Below, piece by piece: positions 44,232 to 52,621 of a stretch of 64,000 nt of DNA; within the stretch, counting starts at the first letter, position 1, and the number at the start of each line of letters is the position of its first letter. Source of the stretch: Shewanella hanedai (GTDB lineage: Bacteria; Pseudomonadota; Gammaproteobacteria; Enterobacterales; Shewanellaceae); assembly GCF_007197645.1 (NCBI RefSeq), contig NZ_VKGK01000028.1, forward strand, positions 1 to 64,000, read 5' to 3'. The notes below the pieces were generated by a model that worked only from the letters and a program-made list of their open reading frames with translations, was not told the origin of the DNA and made no database searches. A program made the translations under genes and the position numbers.

Positions 44232-45464
44232 ATGGTAACTATGTTGAAGAGCGTGAGTGTGGAAAATGTAACGACCTTGCTAAGAAGCTTATGTTTCTAC
44301 TCGCTCCTGTATATGAATCCCATCCAAGCAGCGCCTGATAAATCAGCTTTAATTGAAATACACATTAGCTATTTAAAGTTGAATGTGTCACAAGCACCTG
44401 CACTGTCGAATGTGATTGAGCAAGCCGAAGACAGTGGTTTGCAAGGGGCACAACTGGCAATTAATGACTCAAATACGACTGGTAATTTTTTAAAGCAAGC
44501 GTTTGTGTTGCATTACAAAGATTTCAATTTAAAACAAGAATTGATGGCTCAGATAGCATTAGATGTGAAGGACGGTCAGCAGCTTTTCATTGTTGATGCG
44601 CCGATGGATACCTTGATAGAGATAAACCGTTGGGCTGAAGGCAGGCAAGTGTTGATTTTTAATGTCAATGAGTCTTCAGATCTGCTCAGGTATCAAGTGT
44701 GTTTAGCGTCTGTACTGCATACCACGCCCAGTGATGCAATGAAGTCCGATGCGATTGCTCAGTGGTTGCTTAATCGAAGGTTTAATCAAGTGTTATTACT
44801 GAGCGGAAAACGTGGTGAAGATATCGCGTTAACGGACTCATTTAAGCGTTCAGCTAAACGTTTTGGTTTAAAAATCGTGGCTGAAAAGAGTTGGAGCTTT
44901 GATACTGATCTTAGGCGAAGTGCGCAGCAGGAAGTCCCCTTGTTTACACAAACCAGAGATGACTACGATGTTGTTTACGTTGCAGATAAGTCGAAAGATT
45001 TTGCCGAATACCTACCGTTTAATACTTTTTTACCTCGCCCCATTGCCGGATCTGCTGGGCTAGAAGCTCTATCCTGGCACTTTGTGATTGAGCAGTGGGG
45101 CGCAGCGCAGCTACAAAACAGGTTTAGAGCCTTGGCAGCACGTAATATGAATGAACTGGATTTCAGTGCCTACCTCGCGGTTAGAAGTGTTGCACAAGCA
45201 GTGCATCAACAAAAAACGGCTCATTACCCTGCATTAATCACCTATATTAAGTCCAATGATTTTGAACTGGCGGCCTACAAAGGCAGAAAGCTGAGCTACC
45301 GTCATTGGAGCGGTCAATTGAGAATGCCGATGGCGTTAGTGCAACCACACGGCTTAGTATCACTTTCACCACAAACCGGTGTGCTGCATCCGAACACTGA
45401 ACTGGATACGTTAGGTTTTGATATTCAAGAATCTCAATGTGATCCACAAAAGAGGTCATTATGA
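44232..45464 (+). CDS. PQQ-alcohol-system ABC transporter substrate-binding protein (PedA1-like)
   Basis: A 410-residue periplasmic protein of the amino-acid-type binding fold, with a signal segment ending near IQAA-P (residue 34). Segments such as LIEIHISYLKLNVSQ, GLQGAQLAINDSNTTGNFL and RFNQVLLLSGKRGEDIALTDSFK fit the family named for PQQ-dependent alcohol systems. The start is uncertain because no clear ribosome-binding site is seen; ATG 44241 is an alternative. First of four genes joined by four-base overlaps. In P. putida the matching PedA1A2BC system is needed for good lanthanide-dependent growth. Confidence 0.84.
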   Translation: MVTMLKSVSVENVTTLLRSLCFYSLLYMNPIQAAPDKSALIEIHISYLKLNVSQAPALSNVIEQAEDSGLQGAQLAINDSNTTGNFLKQAFVLHYKDFNLKQELMAQIALDVKDGQQLFIVDAPMDTLIEINRWAEGRQVLIFNVNESSDLLRYQVCLASVLHTTPSDAMKSDAIAQWLLNRRFNQVLLLSGKRGEDIALTDSFKRSAKRFGLKIVAEKSWSFDTDLRRSAQQEVPLFTQTRDDYDVVYVADKSKDFAEYLPFNTFLPRPIAGSAGLEALSWHFVIEQWGAAQLQNRFRALAARNMNELDFSAYLAVRSVAQAVHQQKTAHYPALITYIKSNDFELAAYKGRKLSYRHWSGQLRMPMALVQPHGLVSLSPQTGVLHPNTELDTLGFDIQESQCDPQKRSL

Positions 45465-46444
45465 AGCCACCACATCTTATATTTATACTCATTGGTTTGG
45501 GGATTAATCTTATCTCTCTGACGGTCAATAGCTCGGAATACGCCTATGTGACTAACGAGAAGGATGATGATATCTCTGTGATTGATATGTCTAGTTTGAA
45601 GGTGATTAAACAGATCCCTGTCGGTCAAAGACCTCGGGGGATTATCTTTAATCATGATCAAAGCTTGGCTTACATCTGTGCGAGTGATTCAGATACGATT
45701 CAAATCTTAGACTTAGCGACAGAAGAGATTATCGGTGAGCTACCGTCAGGAGAAGATCCTGAAACAATTGCGCTCCACCCTGACGGGAAAACCATTTATA
45801 CCTCCAATGAAGATGATGCACTGCTTACAGTGATCGATATAGAATCGCGCACAGTCAAAACCCAGATTGATGTCGGCGTAGAACCTGAAGGTTTAGCGGT
45901 CAGTCCAGATGGAAAAATTGTCGTAGTGACGTCGGAAACAACCAACATGGTTCATTGGATTAACACTGAAACTTATGAGAATTTTGATAATACTCTGGTT
46001 GCAGCCAGACCAAGGTCGGCGATTTTCTCAAAAGATAATAAGCAGCTTTGGGTGAGTTCAGAAATTGGTGGCGAAGTGGTTGTCATTGATGTTAATACGC
46101 GAAAAATAATCAAGACATTTACATTTGAGATCAATGGGATCCACAATGACAGAGTACAACCTGTTGGCGTTGAGTTGAGCGAAGATGGCAAGTTTGCTTT
46201 TGTCGCACTAGGGCCTGCGAATCATGTCGCCGTGATAGACAGAGAAACCTTAACCGTCGAAGATTATCTACTGGTGGGCCGTCGAGTTTGGCAGCTAGGA
46301 TTTAATCATGACCAAAGCCTGTTGTTGACGACCAATGGTGTTAGTGGTGATGTCTCTGTGATTGATGTTAATAAGATGAAAGTCACTAAATCGATAAAGG
46401 TGGGCAGATATCCCTGGGGAGTAGCGATTAAGGATGTTCAATGA
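45461..46444 (+). CDS. PQQ-system YVTN beta-propeller protein (PedA2-like)
   Basis: A 327-residue periplasmic protein. After a signal peptide (about residues 1-23) there are seven propeller blades with the YVTN/SVIDV pattern: YAYVTNEKDDDISVIDMSS, IPVGQRPRGIIFNHDQS, TLDLA-type strands and so on to SVIDVNKMKV near the end. This family always accompanies the PQQ-linked ABC system. Four-base overlap with the genes on both sides. Confidence 0.88.
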   Translation: MKPPHLIFILIGLGINLISLTVNSSEYAYVTNEKDDDISVIDMSSLKVIKQIPVGQRPRGIIFNHDQSLAYICASDSDTIQILDLATEEIIGELPSGEDPETIALHPDGKTIYTSNEDDALLTVIDIESRTVKTQIDVGVEPEGLAVSPDGKIVVVTSETTNMVHWINTETYENFDNTLVAARPRSAIFSKDNKQLWVSSEIGGEVVVIDVNTRKIIKTFTFEINGIHNDRVQPVGVELSEDGKFAFVALGPANHVAVIDRETLTVEDYLLVGRRVWQLGFNHDQSLLLTTNGVSGDVSVIDVNKMKVTKSIKVGRYPWGVAIKDVQ

Positions 46445-47169
46445 GTATTTTGGTTGAAAACCTCTCCTATTCTTATGGGCGTAAGCAAGTGCTTAAGGAG
46501 CTAAACTTCTCGTTAACAGCAGGGTTTAACGTGCTACTGGGACCAAACGGTGCAGGCAAGAGTACGTTGTTTTCATTGCTTACTGGTTTATTTGAAACAG
46601 GGTATGGTGAGATTAAGATCTGTAATGTTGATCTGATTGAACAAAAAAGATCGGCGCTCAGGCTTATGGGGGTGGTGTTCCAACAAAGTACCTTAGATTT
46701 GGATCTATCCGTTAAGCAAAACCTGCTCTATCACGCCTCTTTGCATGGTATTTCACCTGTATCAGCACTTAAAAATATAGAACCTATTCTTGAACAATTA
46801 CAATTGTCTGAACGGTTAAATGATCGCGTCAGGCAGCTCAGTGGCGGTCATCGTCGCCGACTTGAAATAGCCCGGGCTTTGATACATCAACCTAAGGTGA
46901 TATTACTCGATGAGCCTACGGTCGGGTTAGATACTGACAGTCGAGGATTGATTATTGAGCACGTGAGAGGATTGGCCCATGAGCTGGGGATCTGCATTTT
47001 GTGGGCTACCCATTTGATGGATGAAGTGAGCGGTGATGATGAGCTTATTCTATTAGACAAAGGGCAGGTTAGGGCGCAAGGGCGCTGTGATCGCCTATGC
47101 GATGATAATGACACTAAAAATGTATTTGAGCTTTACCATAAGTTAACCAGCAGTGTGGAGTTGATGTGA
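46441..47169 (+). CDS. ABC transporter ATP-binding protein (PedB-like)
   Basis: A 242-residue cytosolic ATPase. Walker A GPNGAGKST (residues 34-42), Q loop VVFQQ, signature LSGGHRRRLEIARAL (around 128; LSGGH instead of LSGGQ), Walker B VILLDEPTVGLD (around 150) and switch His in ATHLMDE. It resembles drug- or polymer-exporter (ABC-2) ATPases. It overlaps the propeller gene by four bases and the permease gene by four. Confidence 0.92.
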   Translation: MSILVENLSYSYGRKQVLKELNFSLTAGFNVLLGPNGAGKSTLFSLLTGLFETGYGEIKICNVDLIEQKRSALRLMGVVFQQSTLDLDLSVKQNLLYHASLHGISPVSALKNIEPILEQLQLSERLNDRVRQLSGGHRRRLEIARALIHQPKVILLDEPTVGLDTDSRGLIIEHVRGLAHELGICILWATHLMDEVSGDDELILLDKGQVRAQGRCDRLCDDNDTKNVFELYHKLTSSVELM

Positions 47170-47954
47170 ATATTCAACAATACCAATATTGTTTCTTCGG
47201 CGTGGTAAAGCGAGAGTTTTTACGTTTCTTGCAACAGCGTACTCGATTATTGAGCGCTTTGATCAGACCTTTACTTTGGCTGGTGGTCTTTGCTGCTGGA
47301 TTTCGTGCAGCGCTTGGCGTATCGATTATGGAGCCTTATGGCACCTATATTACTTATCAGCAATATATTACCCCGGGTTTGTGCTGCATGATTGTGTTGT
47401 TCAATGGCATGCAAAGCTCGCTTTCTATGGTGTATGATCGTGAAATGGGGAGCATGAAGCTGCTTTTGATGAGTCCTTTCCCTCGACCTTTTCTACTGAT
47501 GTGTAAACTCATTGCCACTGCCATTCTGTCATTAATTCAGGTTTACATTTTCTTGATTATTGCTCAGTTTGTGGATGTTGAAACGCCACTTTTAGGTTAT
47601 ATCACCGCGGTTCCGGCCATCTTTCTGATCGCCTTCTTCTTAGGGGCTTTAGGCTTACTTTTGTCTAATCTGATAAAGCAGTTGGAGAATTTTGCCGGTG
47701 TGATGAACTTTGTAATTTTTCCGATGTTTTTTCTTTCTAGTGCGTTATATCCACTTTGGAAAATGAAAGAGGCAAGCCTCTGGTTATATTGGCTTTGTGA
47801 TTATAATCCATTCAGTTATTGCGTGGAATTGTTAAGGTTTGCCTTGTATCAGCAGTTGAACCTCGAAGCGTTCATGGTGGTCTTTATTTCGACTATTTTT
47901 GTCTCTATATTGGCTATGTTTAGCTTTGCACCAAAACGTGAAAATAGGCGCTAA
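47166..47954 (+). CDS. ABC-2 type permease (PedC-like)
   Basis: A 262-residue membrane protein with six helices of the ABC-2 type. Near the start RFLQQRTRLLSALIRPLLWLVVFAAGF and at the middle YDREMGSMKLLLMSPFPR are typical of exporter permeases. The start is GTG overlapping the ATPase stop (GTGA). ABC-2 permeases usually export, which is at odds with a simple uptake role for this system. The family name links it to PQQ alcohol catabolism. Confidence 0.9.
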   Translation: MNIQQYQYCFFGVVKREFLRFLQQRTRLLSALIRPLLWLVVFAAGFRAALGVSIMEPYGTYITYQQYITPGLCCMIVLFNGMQSSLSMVYDREMGSMKLLLMSPFPRPFLLMCKLIATAILSLIQVYIFLIIAQFVDVETPLLGYITAVPAIFLIAFFLGALGLLLSNLIKQLENFAGVMNFVIFPMFFLSSALYPLWKMKEASLWLYWLCDYNPFSYCVELLRFALYQQLNLEAFMVVFISTIFVSILAMFSFAPKRENRR

Positions 47955-47955
47955 T

Positions 47956-48927
47956 GTGAACACACTTTATCCTGATATTGAACCATACACTCATGATTAC
48001 TTATCGATGCCTGCCAAAAAGGGATCGGTAGTACATGAACTTTTCGTCGAACAATGCGGCAACCCAAAGGGGCTGCCGGTTATTTTCCTGCATGGTGGTC
48101 CAGGTTCTGGTTGCCGAGCATCCCACCGCTGTTTTTTCAATCCTAAGTTATATCGAATCATTTTGTTTGATCAGCGGGGCTGTGGTCGTTCACGCCCTTA
48201 TGGGGGCTTAGAGAGCAATACTACTGCTCATCTGGTCGATGATATAGAACAGATAAGAGAGACATTGGCGATAGATAGCTGGGTTTTGTTTGGTGGATCT
48301 TGGGGTTCAACTTTGGGGTTAGTCTATGCACAGCATCATCCAGAACGGGTGATGACGATGATCTTACGCGGTATTTTTCTCGCAAGGCAGCATGATATTG
48401 ATTGGGTTTACGCAAGCTCTGGTGCAGCGAAGATGTTTCCTGAAGCTTGGCAACAGCTGATGTCGGTGCTAACCCCCACTGAGCAGCAAACACCACTGAA
48501 GAGTCTATATCAGCATCTCGTCGGGGATGATGAATATCGGCGCTTGCAAGCACAACAGGCTTTTAATCAGTGGGAGCAACAGATTGTCACGTTAAGAGAT
48601 CATAATTATCAAATATCAGATTTAGTTGATGTTGGGCCAAACCGAGGTGCAGCCGCCATGCTTCAGCTGCATTATTGCCTTAATCTTTGCTTTATGGCGC
48701 ACCATCCTATTTTAGCGAATATTGATGTTATTAGAAATGTGCCAACCCATATTGTCCATGGGCGCTATGACATGGTTTGCCCAGTTGAACAGGCTTGGGA
48801 ACTTGCACAGCTTTGGCCCGAAGCAAGTCTCACTGTTTTACCTTTAGCGGGACATGCAGCAGGGGAGTTAACCATGATTGACACCTTAGTGGGCTTAACA
48901 AACAAGGTTGCTAGAGATCTCTGTTGA
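47956..48927 (+). CDS. pip: Proline iminopeptidase
   Basis: A cytosolic alpha/beta hydrolase of family S33, 323 residues, that removes N-terminal proline from peptides. Marks: oxyanion HGGPGSG, DQRGCGRS, nucleophile elbow GGSWGSTL (Ser near residue 110), acid region HGRYDMVCP and the catalytic His in AGHAAGE. I choose GTG 47956, which yields NTLYPDIEPYTHDYL as in homologues and begins two bases past the permease stop; the frame extends 19 codons into the permease gene. Its position at the end of the ABC operon seems incidental to alcohol oxidation. Confidence 0.9.
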   Translation: MNTLYPDIEPYTHDYLSMPAKKGSVVHELFVEQCGNPKGLPVIFLHGGPGSGCRASHRCFFNPKLYRIILFDQRGCGRSRPYGGLESNTTAHLVDDIEQIRETLAIDSWVLFGGSWGSTLGLVYAQHHPERVMTMILRGIFLARQHDIDWVYASSGAAKMFPEAWQQLMSVLTPTEQQTPLKSLYQHLVGDDEYRRLQAQQAFNQWEQQIVTLRDHNYQISDLVDVGPNRGAAAMLQLHYCLNLCFMAHHPILANIDVIRNVPTHIVHGRYDMVCPVEQAWELAQLWPEASLTVLPLAGHAAGELTMIDTLVGLTNKVARDLC

Positions 48928-48965
48928 CGTTAGTCGTACCGTTTACATAATCGTATTTGATAGAC

Positions 48966-49003
48966 ATAAAAAGCGCTACTCACATAATGAGTCGCGCTTT
49001 TTT
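48966..49003. terminator. Bidirectional terminator between pip and the TonB receptor gene
   Basis: AAAAGCGC-ACTCA pairs with TGAGT-GCGCTTTT around CATAA, with one mismatch in each arm, and has A and T tracts on the two sides. It serves two converging transcripts. Confidence 0.88.
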
Positions 49004-49045
49004 GTTTGTAACAATTGAGGTTAACTTATCTCAATCATGTCCGGC

Positions 49046-52000
49046 TTAGAACTTGAATTCAGCTCCGGCATAGGCGAAACGACCTTTACCACCACCGTAT
49101 TTACTACTGTAATTACCTTTACCACCGATAATAAAGTCACCTTGATTATCGAAGATGTTATTTAAACCACCAAAGAAACGAATTTCGCCACTTTTAGCTA
49201 AATCCATCGTATATGAAATGGATATGTCATGTCTGAAATATGCACTAATATTATAGAACTCTGGCGCTTCTGGATTATCAATACATGTATCTTCACCCTT
49301 AGCACAAGCAGCGTCATTCATTGGAAAATATCCACCTACACCATCTTCATCCAACGGGGCATAGTAATCCTTTTGTTCATCTAAACTAGAGATTAAACTA
49401 CCTTTGAATTTAGTACTCCATCGTACACGCCAGCTATCGTCGTAATACCAGGTTACAGAAGCAGATGCTTTATCTTCAAAAATACCGTTATCTAAATCAC
49501 CGCTGTACTCATTAACTTGTTGCCCGTCATTGGTTTCAAAAGTTTTTGAGTATTCATATACATGAGTGTAATCAGCTTTGAATTTTAAAGAACCGTATGA
49601 GTCTAAATCATAAGAATATACAGCAGCAATATCTAAACCACGAGTTCTTAATTCATCGACATTATACGAGCGCTGTAAAATTTCAATGATATCACCTTCG
49701 TCATTACGGGTTATATCATTACAGAAACTATTAGAAGCGCCCCATGCAGTTGATGAGTTATAACATTGATCAATGATATCGGCATTATCGATTTGAGCAA
49801 TGGCGTCTGAAACTGCGATATCATAATAATCTACAGCAAGATTGAAGCCTTCTAAAAATGATGGAGACATTGTTACACCAAATGTGTAGGTATCCGCTGT
49901 TTCCTCCTTTAAGTCAGGGTTACCTGTGTTTGGAGAATAACTATTATTTCCATCTTCATATTCAAAATTAGGATCTTCTGCTATCAGTGCTGCAATAGAA
50001 GGCTCTAATCGACAGTTATCATGACCTGCTTTTGTAGAGGTGGCTGTAACACCATCACAGATATCATCAAAACTGTCATAATCACCGCGTGGAGGAGACT
50101 CTAAATCTGTAATAGTTGGAGCTCGTTGAGCTCTCGAGTAATTACCACGAATAAGATAGCCTTCAGCAGGTTCCCACATTAATCCTGTTTTGTAACTTTC
50201 CACTAGTCCAGTACCAGACCAGCTGTAATCCGCAACTCTGACCGATAGTTCAGCAGATAAACTTTTAGCCGCAGTTACATCCCTAAGAAGAGGAACTGAT
50301 ACTTCAGCAAATGCTTCCCAGACGTCTACTTCACCACTAAAGCTAGGCACAACGTTAAATGTTATTCCGCCATATTGTTGTTCTTCACTGGTTCGTAAAT
50401 CTTGTGAATCTTTACGATATTCAACACCAAATACTGACGCAACATTTCCTGCAGGCATTTCGAATAGATCACCTGCCACGTATCCAACAAGATTTAACTG
50501 TTCAATATCTGTACTGATTGTTGGATTCGAGCGGATATAGTTTGCAGCTTCAGTCGTTATTGAACCTTCGCCGAATAAGTTTAAAGGTACGCAACCATCA
50601 GCACGAGCTTCTTCGCTTGCACATTGTATTGTCGTTCCATCTGCAGCATATTCCGCATCAAGCGCATTAGCTACTTTGATTGTATTTAGTTCGTTATACC
50701 GTGTTTGCTCTTGTGTTGATTTTCCGTAGCCAACTGATACATCCCAATCCCAGTCATCGTCGAACATAGTGCCTTGAAGCCCAGCCCACGAACGAAGAGT
50801 TGTTCTGGTATTATCTGTTGTCACGTTACCGACTTCTGCAAATCGTCTGTCCCAATAGATTCTATCTTTGTACAATCCACTGTTTGCAATTTCTTCTGGA
50901 ACATAAGGGTTGTCAATCGGAATATATCCAGGTCGTACTCTTCCTGGTTCTCCGGTTTCAGGATCTAATGTCAATGCATAAGCACTTTCATATTCATCTT
51001 CTGGTGATTTATTGTTTATAGATCGGTTTTCACTGTACTGCACCTGAAAATAACTTTGAATATCATCATTCAAATCGAAATTAACTTTAATGGCTGTAGA
51101 GATTGCTTCGTCAGGTACTTTGAGCATGACAAATTGATCAGTATGTATTCCGTACTTCTCTTCGTTACCCTTCCAATCATTACGCAATGTTTGACCATCA
51201 TACCAAAATTGAGTGTCGTTCCTGCTTGATTCTCCAAAAACACCACCATTAATACCATCACTTCTATCGCGCCAATCTGCTTCAGTGATATCACGCATAC
51301 ACTGATAACCTTGCTCTGTGAGCATTTGATTACACATTTCACCATCATCATAACGATATACATTTTCTTGCTGAGCTCTGTCACGATCCCAATAGCTTAA
51401 TCCGTACTGTTTATCATAGGTTGTGCTGAAATACATATAGCCTCGGCCATCCGCAAAATCAGTACCGTAATCCAAGTCTAATGTAAACTCTTTGGCTCCA
51501 CCTTCAGTACTTTCACCGCCACGGGCTTTAAATGACAGCCCTTCTTTACTGTCCTGAGTAATGATATTCACAACACCTGCAACAGCATCTGAGCCGTATG
51601 CAGCCGATGCACCACCAGTAATCACTTCAACTCTTTTTACCATCCCAGAAGGGATCGTGGAAAGGCTGACATAATTACCTGAATAACTATTAGAAACAGT
51701 TCTTCTGCCATCAATCAAGGTTAATGTTCTGTTCGTTCCAAGGTCTCGTAAATCAATCGTAGATAAACCAGTATTTTGAACACTGGATTGTGAATTACTG
51801 TTACTGCTGCCTTCAGAAATTTGTGGCAGCTCTTCAACTAGAATTTCTGATAGTGAGCCAAGACCAGTGTCTTCTATGGAATCTCGACCTAATATGGCTA
51901 ATGGGGTGGCAACACTGAAGCTATCTCGACGAAGACGTGAACCCGTCACGGTGATTTTCTCTTGAATTTTCTGCTCATCTGCTGTCTCTGTCGCAGCGGC

Positions 52001-52117
52001 TTCTAGTGTCGGTTTCTCTATTTCTTTATCATCTGCGGCGTAGGATTGAGGGGCCAAACTTAATGCGCCCCCCATGATGGCAGTTTGTATTGCTATAGTG
52101 ATCAGTTTTTTATTCAT
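49046..52117 (-). CDS. TonB-dependent receptor
   Basis: A 1023-residue outer-membrane receptor: signal peptide (cleavage near SYA-A, residue 27), a plug domain (about 50-180; VTGSRLRRDSFSVATPL, LIDGRRTVSNSYS, VEVITGGASAAYGSDAVAGVVN) and a 22-strand barrel ending FAYAGAEFKF with terminal Phe. It belongs to the large Alteromonadales/Caulobacter-type group with a SGSRLRR start, which often takes up peptides or carbohydrates. The ligand is unknown. It adjoins the rare-earth alcohol island, but its 500-base leader lacks the island motif. Confidence 0.9.
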   Translation of the reverse strand: MNKKLITIAIQTAIMGGALSLAPQSYAADDKEIEKPTLEAAATETADEQKIQEKITVTGSRLRRDSFSVATPLAILGRDSIEDTGLGSLSEILVEELPQISEGSSNSNSQSSVQNTGLSTIDLRDLGTNRTLTLIDGRRTVSNSYSGNYVSLSTIPSGMVKRVEVITGGASAAYGSDAVAGVVNIITQDSKEGLSFKARGGESTEGGAKEFTLDLDYGTDFADGRGYMYFSTTYDKQYGLSYWDRDRAQQENVYRYDDGEMCNQMLTEQGYQCMRDITEADWRDRSDGINGGVFGESSRNDTQFWYDGQTLRNDWKGNEEKYGIHTDQFVMLKVPDEAISTAIKVNFDLNDDIQSYFQVQYSENRSINNKSPEDEYESAYALTLDPETGEPGRVRPGYIPIDNPYVPEEIANSGLYKDRIYWDRRFAEVGNVTTDNTRTTLRSWAGLQGTMFDDDWDWDVSVGYGKSTQEQTRYNELNTIKVANALDAEYAADGTTIQCASEEARADGCVPLNLFGEGSITTEAANYIRSNPTISTDIEQLNLVGYVAGDLFEMPAGNVASVFGVEYRKDSQDLRTSEEQQYGGITFNVVPSFSGEVDVWEAFAEVSVPLLRDVTAAKSLSAELSVRVADYSWSGTGLVESYKTGLMWEPAEGYLIRGNYSRAQRAPTITDLESPPRGDYDSFDDICDGVTATSTKAGHDNCRLEPSIAALIAEDPNFEYEDGNNSYSPNTGNPDLKEETADTYTFGVTMSPSFLEGFNLAVDYYDIAVSDAIAQIDNADIIDQCYNSSTAWGASNSFCNDITRNDEGDIIEILQRSYNVDELRTRGLDIAAVYSYDLDSYGSLKFKADYTHVYEYSKTFETNDGQQVNEYSGDLDNGIFEDKASASVTWYYDDSWRVRWSTKFKGSLISSLDEQKDYYAPLDEDGVGGYFPMNDAACAKGEDTCIDNPEAPEFYNISAYFRHDISISYTMDLAKSGEIRFFGGLNNIFDNQGDFIIGGKGNYSSKYGGGKGRFAYAGAEFKF

Positions 52118-52621
52118 CTCTCCATCCTTTTATTTTTTGTTATATTTATGTCTGCCAACGTCGCCTCTACTAAATTCTTATGAAGATGCATATGGACGAC
52201 TTAATAACTGTTGGGCAGTAATCCCCGGAATAAACAATCACTCAACTCTGTGTTTCTAAACAGATAAAGCGTGGCATACAAAGTTGAAATTAAAACTCAA
52301 TATACAAACACTTATTGGGTGTAACAGCATGCTAACAATTGGGTGGGTGTAGTCAAATAAGTGTTGTTATCTAAGCTGTTGAAATTTAAAGTGTAGATAT
52401 TAAATAGATGTAAAAATGAGGTAAAACCGAGCCTATGTATTAAGTCGTAAAATACGATATCGCTAAACAAATATTTAACTTTGTAAGTGGCGTGATGATT
52501 TGAGTGATTAGCTGGAGAGGATGGAAAGTTAAAATTCACTATCCCAGGTAAACAATAAACTTGGGATAGCTAGATGACTATAGCTGTGTTTTTAAGCGAA
52601 CACATTGCATAAAAATATCAC
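52118..52621. other. Intergenic region upstream of the TonB receptor
   Basis: About 500 AT-rich bases between the dGTPase-like gene stop (52622) and the receptor start. It should hold the receptor promoter. A 75-codon minus-strand frame (52312-52539) has no ribosome-binding site or family likeness and is rejected. No operator or terminator is evident. Confidence 0.45.

Noticed and set aside
52312..52539. Minus-strand 75-codon open frame upstream of the TonB receptor
   Set aside because: No ribosome-binding site, odd composition (Asn, His, Phe rich) typical of AT-rich noncoding DNA.
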